Source of the DNA: Haemaphysalis longicornis
Lineage: Eukaryota; Arthropoda; Arachnida; Ixodida; Ixodidae
Assembly: GCA_013339765.2 (NCBI GenBank)
Contig: CM023456.1
Span: 83,809,636-83,873,635 of the forward strand
DNA: 64,000 nucleotides
Direction: 5' to 3'
The translations under genes and the position numbers were made by a program. A model generated the notes under the pieces. It had not been told where the DNA came from. It worked only from the letters and a program-made list of their open reading frames with translations, and did not search any database. This document shows, piece after piece, positions 21,681-32,710 of the stretch. How positions within the stretch are numbered: the stretch's first letter is position 1; every line of letters begins with the position of its first letter.

Positions 21681-24600
21681 ATTATTCAGGATATCAGAAA
21701 TCATTCAAAAAGCAGCGTGAAACCAAACCTAAATGGACAGAAATGATCAACTTGTTTAAATAGCTTTTCACCCGTGAAACCATTGCAAACGTTTTCCGAA
21801 TATTTTTCAAGAAGTTAACAAAACGATAACTTTTTGGTAGCTAGAGGTCAGACACTGATTCCAGTTTTTGAACACCGAGGCTAACTTAGATCTTTTTAAC
21901 GTGGTCGCACATATTTTTGTATTAAATATAAGCTTAACGATGTAGGAAATCGCCCTCAAATCATAGTGCGCAATGAGTATGTAATGGCAAGAATGAAAGT
22001 TGTGAATGCCAGGACAACTATTTTGAAGATGCATACGAGAGTGCAGACTTTGTTGGGCGTAGTTGATAAAAAAAAGCAAGGAACGTCACACTAACGTGCA
22101 AGAGAACAGTAGCCATCGGTAGCGAAGCTGTAGGCAACGTTCAACACAATAACTACGTTTTAAAGTCCACTAATGCAGCATATTTGCTTCTTATTCGCTG
22201 CGGCAACGACCTTTGCTTTATCACTGTTGCTATAAGCGTGAACTTCAGGTTTCTGCAAGTGATAATCATTGGACAGTACCTTAGATGGGCGTACGCTATG
22301 ACCTGTCTTTCTCGTTTCGAGCAAGTGTTGCCACAATTACAGCGAACGCTGGAGTCCTTCCCGTTCCGGGCAAGTGTTGACACGATTACAGTGATCGCCT
22401 GAGTTTTTTTTATTTCCACCAATGTTGGCCAACGTCCCTAAGTGGCAATGCTTGGCTTGATAAAACGTGCGGCGTGGAAGCTGGGCGCTCACCTCGACGC
22501 ACGCGCTCTCAGGCGCTCGGCATTTTCATGCTATTTGTGACTGCGGACACGAAATAAAATGCCTTGCTAAACAGCTTCGCTGTTATAACAAAGCTGTAGG
22601 GTAAGCACGGGTTATAAGCCGGGCAGGCTACGTCACCGGGACCTTGTTCAAACACAAATACCACCCAATCGGCGTTTTCGTTTTGCCTTCGTCTATGAAA
22701 CTGGAGCCAAGTTGTATTTATAAAATACGCTGATTTACGCCGGTGGGCATAGTATCGCATTAAGAGATGTACAATTATGTTTGCTATGTCATACGAATCT
22801 ATATACCGTAAGTTTATATAGTATTATTTTCAGTTATTTCAACGTTAAAATGTGGCCCACAAAGCGTTTTATAGCTTGCTATTGCCTCTTACAGTTGCTC
22901 CCAGCGCGGCAAATTGCATTTTTAAAATACTTCCTTTTCCCTTCCCTGAGTAATGTATTTAAAACGTTGCAGTTTTTTTGCAGCGTTCCTTAAGTTCCAC
23001 GTTATACTTGTGATTTTTGTCTTGATGCACATGTTTATTTCCGCATCCGCCCAAGAAGACCGTGGTTATATCGTCATTCAGAGCGGCTATTCATCTAGTT
23101 ACGCGATGTGATGGCTACGAACGCTACAACCAAAGCAATATTTCAAAAAAAAAAATGCGTTCCCAGGGTTCATTGCCGGCACTACTGCTGTTGTATTTGA
23201 AATTTAAATAGTTAAGTGCATGTCTTAATTGTGGACAAAAAGTAATGCTACAAAAACGAGATAATGGTCACTTATGGAAACTTCAAGTTAACCAGCGTAG
23301 GCGGCTGGGGGTCGGTTATCAGCTTATGAAGTTGGATATGTGGCTTGCAGTTGCTGAACTGCATGCTGTAATTAGGGACAAAATAACTGATTCCTCAAAA
23401 CATGCGTTATGATCAGTTATGAGAATTTGATGTCCACCTGCGTCGGGAAAGTTATCAAGGTAGATATGCGTAATCAATGAGTATGTTTCGGTCGGTAGGT
23501 ACGCAGGGGCAGTCGCTAACAGGCAGTCGCTATATTTATTACAAGGGTTTATCTTTTCGGATTGGGTAATTTAATTTCTTCCATAGCGGTAACGTATTCG
23601 CATTTTGACGACCATTCATTCCGTGTATGCTATAAAGCTAGACAGTACTCGCTGACAGAAGATGACAGTAAACAGTGAGTGCAACTGATATTTATGCGTT
23701 TTTAATCCTACAAGGAGAAAAGTTAATCCGATTTATGCCGTAGGGATTATCAATTGGTTTGTTTAATTTTAGGTCAAGATGCTTGCGTTACTGGAGGAAT
23801 GGTGAAACAAAGACCGCTGCGCTGTTGTCGCTGCTGTTGCCTGAAAACAATATTGAGATCATAAAAACCAAAAACAGTACACATATCGATTATATTAGAT
23901 AAACAGCGTTTATTCACGTGGATTATCGACAGTATTTAGTGACCATAATAGAATGGCGGTGTCATAAGCATGCCTGCGCATACTCTTCGCAATTTGCAAT
24001 TTATGAGTGGTCTGTGGATAGCCGGCAAATACGGAGCAAGTTAGCAAGGCAAGAACAATGATGTGCGTTTGAAGCGACGGAACTGTTAGCTAGGCCCAGA
24101 ACAAAAAGACACGTCCAGATCGATCCGTCAGATTCGGGCATAATTTGGAAACCCTCGCTGCCTTAAGATTGAGACACTTTGATTTCGCAGTTTTCCGTCC
24201 ACACAACTTGCCATTCCTTTTCGATTATCACAGCTTCCCGAACAGTCATTTGTTATCCGGTGAAATGAGCTCATTTGCGTGCACGGTCGTTTGGTTTTCT
24301 CATGGGAAATCAGGCAATGGCGCATCCACTCTGGCCTTTCGCTCGATATCTCCAAATAAGGCCTTTTGTCTGGAGCAAAACCGGGCAATTATGTTGCACC
24401 GTCCGGACTAGGACCGTACGCGCTGAACGATGTCGCGATCAGAACCCCAGATGGAAGACTTGATAAGGCTGCCTATCAAAAGAACTAATGCAACGCAATC
24501 CGTCGCCAAGGTGTGTCTGACCCCCTTTGCGCTGTACGTTGTTCAAGCGCCTGCATTATACCAGGTCGGCAGCCCTTGTCTGAAGGTTTCGTTTTCGCAT

Positions 24601-25287
24601 TTTAGATTTTTGTTCGATTCAGGCAGTTCTGCTACTCGCGTAACGTTTTTGTAAGGAAATTCCATTGGTGATTGCAAGGCTGCCATTCATATTCGCTACC
24701 TCAGTTTTTAGCGTGTTGGCGTCATAGCCTGCTTTGTGTATCATACTGCTTAGCTTACTTGGAAAATTTAGCTTTTTCGTCTTGGAACTCTTCAACCTGT
24801 TAAACGAGTTTACCTTGCTCGGACGTGTTGGTCCAAATTTGCGACAACGAGGCAAGAGAAACAAGATAATAACAGAAGCGAATACCCCACAAGTTCCGCC
24901 AAAAGCGCTCATGGCGTTATGACTTCACAGCGGGAGGAGCATATTTAAAGAAAGTTAAGAATTTTTACACTCTGGGAAGCAGCTTCCAAACAACTGCTGC
25001 TATGAACCAGGTGCTATGTCAATGTGTGGCTTCTAAGGGAACATCCAGACGGGCCGCGCAAGGGCCCTGGAAGGAGTCGAGCAGCAGTATTCACTCAGCG
25101 GTATTCCAAAGGAATCCAGGCGGTGTGAAGGCCCTTGAAGGATGCAAAGGAAACACTTAATTGTACGCAGCTGGTTGCAACTAATTGTACTATGGGTGCA
25201 CTCGTTAAAAAGGACAGACGTGCTTTAACTATTTTGAGTCGTTTTTTGCTAATCGTGAAGAACACTAATCGGAGTATACTGAACCCC
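21681..25287. other. Unassigned 3.6-kb AT-rich stretch
   Basis: I see no gene, no tRNA-like box pair and no repeat with recognisable ends. Open frames stay below 100 codons and lack motifs. It could be intron or intergenic DNA. Confidence 0.5.
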
Positions 25288-25800
25288 TATATATAGCCTT
25301 CATAGAATATGAGAAAGCATTGCACTCGGTCGAAATCCTCAGCAGCCATTCAGGCATTACGAAACCAGGGTGTAGACGTGCATTATGTGAGAATACTAGA
25401 GGATATTTACAATGGATCTACAGCTGCCATCATCCTCCATAAGGAGAGCAGTAAAATACTTATAAGGAAGGGCGTCAGGCAAGCAGACACAATCTCTCCA
25501 ATTTTATTCACAGCATGTTTACAAGAAGTATTCAGAACGTTGGATTGGAAAGAGGTGGGAGTGATGGTTAATGGAGAATACCTCAGTAACCTCGGATTTG
25601 CTGATGACGTTGCCTTGCTAAGTAACTCGGGGGACGAATTGCAAAGCATGCTTTCCGCACTTGGCGAACAAAGTAGAACCGTGGGCCTGAAAATTAATAT
25701 GCAGAAAGACTAAAGTAATGATCAATAATCTCTGGACAGCACAGCGGTTTGAGATAGGTGGCGAGGAAGTGGGAGTGGGTAACCGAACATATCTACTTTA
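25288..25800 (+). pseudogene. RTE-type reverse transcriptase fragment
   Basis: This is a palm-domain fragment of an RTE LINE, which would copy its RNA at a nicked target. PLYIAFIEYEKALHSVE (from 25288) is the first catalytic block, with the usual F-D-S-V changed to LHSV. After one frameshift, a 134-residue frame (25309-25713) carries ALRNQGVDVHYVRILEDIY, GVRQADTISPILFTACL (Gly to Ala in the RQG box), LGFADDVALLS with both Asp (codons 25597-25608), and VGLKINMQKD. It stops early and the homology ends near 25800 at VGVGNRTY. Both ends are truncated, so it is a dead fragment. Confidence 0.88.
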
Positions 25801-26023
25801 TTTAATTTTTTTTCTGGTTATACTTTTATATGATGATGATGATGATGATGATGATTCCTATTGGTTTCCCCTTTGAAGCGGGGTGATGACATGTCATCTT
25901 ACCAAAAAAGACTAATATAACCATGTTTTACACTCTTGGTTTAATACTAGCGCTGCTAGGGCAGGCACTAAAGCTTATTAGGCCCGAAATACTTTCTTTT
26001 CCCTGTTACAGGTGGTAACTGTC

Positions 26024-26413
26024 CTAAGCAATATTCCCCTCTCTGCTTTTCGTCCACCAGCATTCTAATCTTCTTTTCGTCCCCTCGAGAACCTTGAAGT
26101 TAACTTCCTCTCTGATACCCTTAAATCCTAGGGCTTCTGAATGCCCAATATTCCCTTCATGTAGATTTGGATGGATACCCTCACATTCTAACACTATGTG
26201 CCGCATAGTTTCTGTTTCTTTTCCACAGACCACACATACCCCATCATTTTGTGAATACTTCCTCACAAAACTCTTAGTTCGCAGGCAACCTGCTCTAGCC
26301 TCAAAAAGCAAAGCACTGCCCTGGGAATTATCGTAGAAATTTTCCTTTCTGATGTTCATCTTCTCAGCCCTGTACATCTCTAACGACGTTTTAGCTTCCA
26401 TTTTTCCCTCCAT
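26024..26413 (-). pseudogene. LINE C-terminal Cys/His knuckle domain
   Basis: A 129-residue open frame closes the antisense LINE. After a basic N-terminal half comes ARAGCLRTKSFVRKYSQN, then CVVCGKETETMRHIVLEC (about residues 60-77). This is a C-x2-C-x9-H-x4-C arrangement seen at the end of many tick LINEs and thought to bind nucleic acid. The motif is complete. The frame continues to within about 190 bp of the (ATC)n tail, matching the 3' end of the element. It is separated from the thumb frames by short frameshifts. Confidence 0.75.
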
Positions 26414-26639
26414 TATATCGTTTCAATCTGCCTTGCCTCTTTTTTGGTTACCTTGGCTGTTTTGGATTCCCCACTGTTCTTTCCGTATTTCATCGTTAGC
26501 TTTCTGGTCTTTCTTAACCACTGCGTGTCCATGCTTTTCAAGTATAGGTACCTAAAAACCTTAGCTGCCCACCTTCGTTGATCCATTGCCCTCAACCTCA
26601 TCTCAAAGCATATTTTACTCTGACCTTCTCTAACTTCAA

Positions 26640-27926
26640 ACGACGCCTAGCCCATATCTCCCTGAACTGCTTCGTTAGTTGTTTTTCCATGCGCGCCTAA
26701 GGCCAAACGTCCTACCGTTCTCTGGTTTACTTCAAGGCCTGATAGAACGTCTGATTTTAAGCAGAGTACAGCATTCGCAAACGTGAGACCTGGAACCATT
26801 ATTCCTTTCCACATTCCTCTTACTACTTCATATTTGTTATACCCCCACAGAGCTCTATGCTTCATTATAGCTGCGTTTCGCTTTCCCTTAACCTTAAGTT
26901 GCTGCCGCGTGAGTACTTAAGTAGTTATCCCCTTCGTTTATCCACACTCCCAAATATTTTATATTCCTTCACTCTAGGTAATTCGTCGCCTTGCTGGAAG
27001 ACACTACTTCGGGTTGTAGCGTCATTGAAAACCATTAATTCCTGATTTTTCTGCACTGAAATTTAACCCGAGGTCAGTGGCTTCCTGGCCGCAAATATTT
27101 ATTAGCCGCTGCATATCGGTTTGGTTATCAGCATCTAAAAGAACAATGACGTCTGCGTATAACATTCCCCGGAATATGCTGTTGTACCCACTTTGCCTTG
27201 CAGCATATGGGTTAGGCCTAAAACCCTACTTGACTTTCCTCCAGTTTCTTTTCTAACCCTGCCATGTAAAGCATGAACAGTATTGGGCTCAAAGGGCATC
27301 CCTGTTCAGTCCCCGATAGATGTTGACCTGCTGGGCGCATTTCTGTCCTTCCCAAGTAAGGTGCACTCTATTGTCTTTATAGATTGCTATAAAGAACTGT
27401 ACTAACTCGTCATCTAATCCATGTAGTTTCAGCATTCTTCACAGCCGTTCTCTGTTTACGTTGTCATATGCCCCTTTAATGTCCAAGAACGTAATCCATA
27501 GTGGTCTATTCTGTGCTTTCGCAATTTCAATGCATTGCGTTATCACGAACAGATTGTCATCCAGTCGCCTGTCTTGTCTAAATCCATTCTGCAGTTCCCC
27601 AAGTATTTCTTTTGTTCCATCCATGCTTGAAGTTCTGATTTTATCGCCTGCATTACGAATCTATACACCACTGACGTTACTGTGAGTGGTCTGTATGAAT
27701 GAATACTGGCTTTGTCTCCTCTGCCTTTATATATTAAATTCATCCTACTTTCTAACCAGTCCTCTGATATTTGTTTGGTTTCTATCACCTTATCTATTGC
27801 CCTCATAAACGATTCCTTACTTTTAGGTCTAAGTAGGTTTATCAGTTGCATTGGTATTCCGTCCGGGCCCACTGCTGTCTGGGGGGAAACCTTTGCTCTG
27901 CTTTTTTTCCAATCAAGGTTGCTCAA
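26640..27926 (-). pseudogene. LINE reverse transcriptase, catalytic box damaged
   Basis: RT entry reads TAVGPDGIPMQLINLLRP, then LIYKGRGDKASIHSYRPLTV (27926-27660). After a frameshift come LGELQNGFRQDRRLDDNLF and WITFLDIKGAYDNVNR (27600-27450), the first catalytic Asp block. GTEQGCPLSPILFMLYM (about 27310-27260) is intact. The second catalytic box reads LYADVIVLL at 27148-27160, where Y-A-D-D is expected, so one Asp codon is missing. Downstream are LNFSAEKSGI and the thumb frames at 26865-26413. Frameshifts and the lost Asp make it inactive. Confidence 0.85.
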
Positions 27927-28088
27927 ACTTATTCCCTTTCCGCAGTCTTTTGTGGCGCTGATGTTATCGGTGCAGGTTTCCCTACCACTATTGTCCTAAA
28001 CTTCTCACTAATCACTCGATGAATATGCGCCAACGCGTGCTCTCCTTCTAAATGTTCCCCCTCCTCATCAATCAGGAATTTTTGATGT

Positions 28089-29470
28089 TTATCGTTTATT
28101 GAGCTTAGTGATTTTACATGGTTCCAAAACTTCTTGGATGCGCTTTGTCCTTCTTCTCCGTATTTCTGCTATCCATTGTTCGCTTTTCTGCTTGATCTTT
28201 GCTTGCACCATTTTCTGCACTTCTAGTTTTTTCCCACGGTAGACATCCCACTTTTCCTTCGCTACCTCCGGTTCCATACCAGTTCTTTTTGCTTCTCTAT
28301 GTTCTCTCGGTGCCTTTCTTCGCTGGTCAATAGCCTCTTTTATTTCCTTATTCCACCCGCTTCTCGGCTTTCTCTTCCCTTTCCATCGGTTTCGTTCCTT
28401 TGCTTCATTCATCTTACCCTTTATGAACGCAATCATTTCGTCGTAATACCAATTTTTTCCTGGGTATTTATTGATTTCATCTTCCAATCTATCAGCGATG
28501 ATCTTTAACTGCTCATTATTCAAATTATTTTCTCCTATTGTACCTATTTCTGCATTTGTCTGGGTTGCGCCTCCAAAGTGCAAGCTAATCCGCTTGTGGT
28601 CGCCTTCTAAGCTGTCTGTTACATTTTCATCTATCCTCATTTCCCGCAGCCTTCCGTATACTGTCTCGGATATTAAACTGTAGTCTATGCTGGACTGACT
28701 GTTACCGCTTTCCCACGTTATTTGTCTGTCACACTTGCTTTCCGTGTTTACTATTACAAGCCGGTTTTCCTGGCATAGATCTATCACTAGAGAACCGTTA
28801 TGGTCTGTGTATCCATCCAAACCTTCTATATGGGCATTCATCTCGCCAACTATGATTATTTCGCCCGAATCTTTGAACTCGTTTATATCTCTTCTCAAAC
28901 AGTTTACCATTTCCTCATTTTCCTCCCTAGCACTACTTCCTGTCCACAGATACACCACTCCTAACCATGTATTTTCCCCCTCTATGGTGCCTCTAACTCA
29001 TAGATGCTCTTTACAACTTTCATGCACTCTCTGCCAGTCGGTCCCTCGTTTATTAAGCATGCCAACACCTCCCCCTTTCTTCATTCCTGTGGTCCTGTTG
29101 CAACCTTCCCAGACATAATTGTCTATGATAGGTGGGGCTTCTAGTTCCCGGAGGTGAGTCTCGGCTAAAGCGTACACGTCTATTCCTTCCCGTTCAAGTT
29201 GCTTTTGAATTTCCACCCACTTATCTGGCTTTCTGCCTCCCTGCATATTTATGTAGCTGATTAAATATTTATTGCATTTGTTTTTCCCTTTCCGCTTACG
29301 GAGTCTGTTTTTGTCTTTTACAGAATTGTTTGCTCCATTGTTTCCACTTAAATGGCTTCTGTCAACGCTCTCAGTTACGTCCGTAGGTTCTCCGTTTAGC
29401 TCTAGGCCTGGCTGCCTCCCAGCGTTGAGTGTGCATGTGTCTCTTGCTTCCCCTTTGGTCTCCTAGTTTG
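28089..29470 (-). pseudogene. LINE endonuclease (EEP), one nonsense break
   Basis: This is the target-nicking endonuclease. The frame runs from about 29470 to 28089 with one in-frame stop at 28998-29000, in a context that suggests CGA to TGA decay. Visible blocks: NKYLISYINMQGGRKPDKW (catalytic Asn region), VYALAETHLRE with the catalytic Glu, GMKKGGGVGML, EIIIVGEMNAHIEG, SQSSIDYSLIS and LEGDHKRISLHF. The usual G-D-x-N box reads GEMN, so Asp is replaced by Glu. The usual S-D-H reads G-D-H. A long basic linker rich in Lys and Arg then leads toward the RT. A frameshift near 28100 separates it from SSINDKHQKFLIDEEGEH. Confidence 0.85.
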
Positions 29471-29560
29471 CCTTCCTTAGCTGCGCGGGGCCCCCAAAAA
29501 AAGCTACCGCTCTCCCCACCTAAGCGCCACCCCACCTTGTTTCCTAGCCTGGGGCTGAAG

Positions 29561-31009
29561 TGAATCCCGTCCCACTGAAAAGCTTGCCTATATTTAAAAA
29601 AAATCTGTATTTATTTTTCTGAATTTTAGGATATAAAAAATATAGGTCACATCCTAATTAGGCACAAACCTTCTTGGCCAGTCTCCCGCGTGGGTATGTC
29701 CATTGTTTGAAACAACCAACCAGCCAACCGAGAACAACAACAACTAACTACTCGTGTCCCGCATTGCCCGAGTACAATTTCTGCCGCCGAGTGTTCATAT
29801 TCCGTCCCTCAATTCCACTAGTGGCTCCTCCTTTATTTTCGTGGCAGGAGTATATACAGTTCGGGTAAATCAACTAAAATACACGTTATATTATAGAGCC
29901 TAACAACACAGCAAAGATCGCTCGTCCCTCTCATCTGTCTTTTTTTGTGTGTAGTTTGGCGCCATTATCGGAGATCCCCTACCAGTGAATTCGTCTCTCT
30001 CGTTAGCCAATCCGGTCATCTGATGATCCGCTAGTGATTACTCCGTCGATTACACTGCCAGAGAATCTATCTTCTTTGTTTTATATGGGCCACAAAAACA
30101 AAATACAAGATTGCTTTAATAAAAGATTTGATGTTTGATAGTGCCCCGAGTCCTTAATCTGCTGGAAACAGCGCTTTATTCGCATACAAATTGAACATTC
30201 TAACCCATAAATTTAGTTATTCCACTAAATCATGTGTTTCGCAGCGTAAACGATACCGTTTTCAGGGAATTTGCCCAAAACAAACGACAGTATGCTCAGT
30301 ATGGTTGCTGCGAAGCGTGGCAACGTCTAAATTACGGTCTGCCTTCAGAGATGAGGGACGATGCCACTCAGCAACCGCTGTCCACACATGCTATGTTTCT
30401 TACCGGATGTGTGCCTGGCATACCTTTGTTGCGGTTGATAATAATCCTTCGTGAAAAATTGGGTTTGATCGGTAAACGGGGTCACCTAGTGGCGATGTCG
30501 CTTATTCCAGCTGGCCAGCGTCGCGTAAGGCAAGCGCAATGCGTGCGACGGCTGTGCAGCTTTGGGCGGCATCGCGTGCGCCGTACGCACCAGTGGTTTT
30601 ATGTTTGCTTGGTCGCTCGTAAATTACATTGTATACACTACCATTTTTGGAGGTACAGAAATAATATGCACTAAATATAGGCGCAAATATCTAGGTATGT
30701 AAGCTTATAATATCTAAAATTTTGGCGTTTAATATCGCCCGCCTCAGCCAAGCGCCATAACCTTCGAATAATGCGTCATAAGTTAGGTGCGGAAAAGTAC
30801 ATAGGGTGTGGCATGCCTATTCTATGTTGTTCTCATTGTACAGCTTATCTCATTGAAGTTTGGCTTAAAGTGGTGTCTGTGTTATTCTAATGATGCAATG
30901 ATTCGAATGAACCAATATTGCATTTTGTCTTTACTGCCCCTTCAAAGTTTGAGGTATGATGTTTCTACTGGAGTTTATTCCCTGACGAAGGCATGGCTTC
31001 GTTCCCCCC
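29561..31009. other. Unassigned stretch with one short repeat
   Basis: CTTGGCCAGTCTCCCGCGTG (29673-29692) resembles 6672-6693 in the Helentron-like block. Otherwise nothing is recognised. A 146-codon open frame at 30234-30674 has no motif that I know. Confidence 0.4.
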
Positions 31010-31830
31010 AGCATAGACAAGAAGCACACGCGCACTTGTCTGGACCACCTAAACGCCATTGAACCGTCAATTAATTTTACTCTTGAGGAAGAAACCGACG
31101 GCTGCCTCGCGTTCCTTGATGCCACGGTAACCTACGCTCCGACGTGCCTTACTTTCCGCGCCTACGGGAAGCCTACGCACTCTGGAAGTTACCTGGAGTT
31201 TAATTCAGTGCACCCAACCAGTCACAAGGGCCCCGTAGTAAGTTCTCTAACCAACCGTGCCAGAGAAATATGCCGTAATGATGGTGCTCTAAACGACGAG
31301 ATGGAAAGAATAAAAACTGACCTAGCAAAGAAACGACTACCCACTTTTCTTTATTAGGAATACGTACGAAAGATTGCACCAACGAATGAGTCTTCTTGCG
31401 AGGAAAGCGGAAATAGGGAAAAAACGAAGCAAGCCCCTGTCCTGTATTCGCCAAGAATCAGCGAAGCGCTTGGGCGCCTTTTAGGCAAACCCGGCGCCAC
31501 TACTGCGCTTGTCTCAACGAGCAAGATACTGACTCAGCTTGTAAACGTGAAAGAGCAGTTGCCTCGCGAAAAGTTCCCGGGTGTTGTCTACGAAATTTTC
31601 TGTGCCGACTGTTCATCAGTTCACATAGGCGAAAGGAAAGACTTCACGAGACGCCTGAAAGAACACCAGAATGATGTACGGAAAGTAAAAGGTATTAAAC
31701 AACGCAATCGCCGAGCATGCGAAGGAAACCGGTCATCAGACCAACTGGAACGAAACAAAGATAATGACAACAGAAAAGAATGTTATCGACCCGTCGAAAC
31801 TTTGAGTCACTAATCGTCCAGACAACGTTC
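31010..31830 (+). pseudogene. Penelope RT tail and GIY-YIG endonuclease
   Basis: The RT end reads CLDHLNAIEPSINFTLEEE, CLAFLDATVTYAP, RAYGKPTHSGSYLEFNSVHP and SHKGPVVSSLTNRAREIC (31040-31275), all typical of Penelope RTs. A stop follows near 31355, then ISEALGRLLGKPGATTA in another frame. The nuclease frame opens at 31547 with FPGVVYEIFCADC and VHIGERKDFTRRLKEHQ (31574-31674). G-V-V-Y stands for G-I-Y, and V-H-I-G for V-Y-I-G, so the second Tyr is His. The two Cys match the C-x2-C insert of these nucleases. A late frameshift near 31690 ruins the C-terminus. It is a pseudogene, but the domain identity is clear. Confidence 0.87.
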
Positions 31831-31938
31831 AACACTCTAAACAGGATTTATGGAACTTCGAATCCTATTTATGCAAAGTCACTGAAAAAGCTGCTGAGTG
31901 TTGCATAAACCGAAGACGCCCAGCCGTTTGCTTCAATG

Positions 31939-31967
31939 TGAACAAGGGAGCCGTAGGGCTCCCGAAA
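31939..31967 (+). ncRNA. Hammerhead-like ribozyme remnant
   Basis: GTGAACAA is followed by the helix GGGAGCC-GTA-GGGCTCCC (31946-31963) and GAAA. This matches the order CUGAUGAA, stem II, GAAA of Penelope-associated hammerheads. The CUGAUGA core is changed at three positions, including the core G equivalent, so I expect no activity. Stems I and III were not modelled. Confidence 0.5.
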
Positions 31968-32040
31968 TGCCATTTGTATATTTTGACTCTGGTCAGTGAC
32001 CAGTGCACCATTTCAAGCATGTTTCCTGACTAGACTGTAT

Positions 32041-32529
32041 GCCGTCAAAAACTTGACTACAGAGATGTTGGCATGAAGCATCCGTAACGTTCTGCGTCTT
32101 CTCTCTTATTCATTCGCATAGCTCAACGATCTTTATTGACGGCTACCAAGACGACGGGGGTAGACACATTGAATTGAAACCTCACATCTCATACGATTCT
32201 ACAGAGAACACAACACTATATACTGTTGGTTAGTCATACCTTTCATTAGAACTCTACTAGCTCAAGTATTGCTTTGTCAAATTTTTGCGAAATATCTGCG
32301 CAAATCACTCAGTGTCTTCCATGTGAGAAGGTGCAGTTTTGACCTACATGGCCTGCCTGCCTTCGTCCACGCACCCTCCGTGTTTAACATGCATGGGCCG
32401 ACAACACTATTTGCATACATGTCATGACGTGTGCTTTGGGAGGATCGTATTTAGGCACCAAGCAGTTTGCCCGATGCATTCCCACCCATCAAATAATCGA
32501 GTGTGGTATTACCTTACTTCGCAACGGGG
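32041..32529. other. Unassigned stretch
   Basis: No gene or repeat is recognised between the Penelope-like element and the next LINE fragment. Confidence 0.5.
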
Positions 32530-32710
32530 ACGAGGAGAAGGAATAAACTTTATTTCAATATTAGTTTTTGTAGTAGTGGCAATGGGGGGTCTTCTCAGTC
32601 CAGAAGTCCCTGGGCGGTCGCTGCCAGGGCCCTTTCAACCAGCCCAAGCTGATCGCAACGAAGTAATATTTCCTTTTCGGAAAGATGGGGGGATGCGGGC
32701 AACATGAAGT
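32530..32710 (-). repeat. Probable antisense LINE 3' end
   Basis: GAGGAGAAGGAATAAACTTT marks the complement of an AATAAAGTTTATTCC-type LINE terminus. CTTCTCAGTCCAGAAGTCCC follows as decayed antisense C-terminal coding sequence. The same opening occurs at 19831. Confidence 0.4.

Larger units (their letters stand above)
25831..29560 (-). mobile_element. Nearly complete antisense LINE with (ATC)n tail
   Basis: On the minus strand, endonuclease (29470-28089), RT (27930-26640) and a C-terminal Cys/His knuckle domain (26413-26024) follow in order. The 3' end is an (ATC)n run, read as (TGA)n at 25831-25854 on the plus strand. No RNase H is seen, which separates it from the RNase H LINEs elsewhere. 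It may belong to the L2/CR1 side, but I cannot place the clade. Decay is moderate: the endonuclease has one stop, and the RT has several frameshifts and a damaged catalytic box. Confidence 0.85.
31010..32040 (+). mobile_element. Penelope-like element, 5'-truncated
   Basis: The coding remnant (RT tail plus GIY-YIG endonuclease) is followed by a 3' region with a strong hairpin and the GAAA of a hammerhead-like fold (31939-31967). A second hairpin, CTGGTCAGTGACCAG, is at 31989-32003. RT joined to a C-terminal GIY-YIG nuclease defines endonuclease-bearing Penelope-like elements, and many carry hammerhead ribozymes in their terminal repeats. The 5' truncation leaves only the end of the RT domain. 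The boundaries are approximate. Confidence 0.85.

Noticed and set aside
30984..31008. CTGACGAAGGC...CTTCG as an upstream hammerhead core of the Penelope-like element
   Set aside because: The GAAA after the helix is missing (CGTTCC), and the bases can also be read as RT coding sequence; too ambiguous to call.
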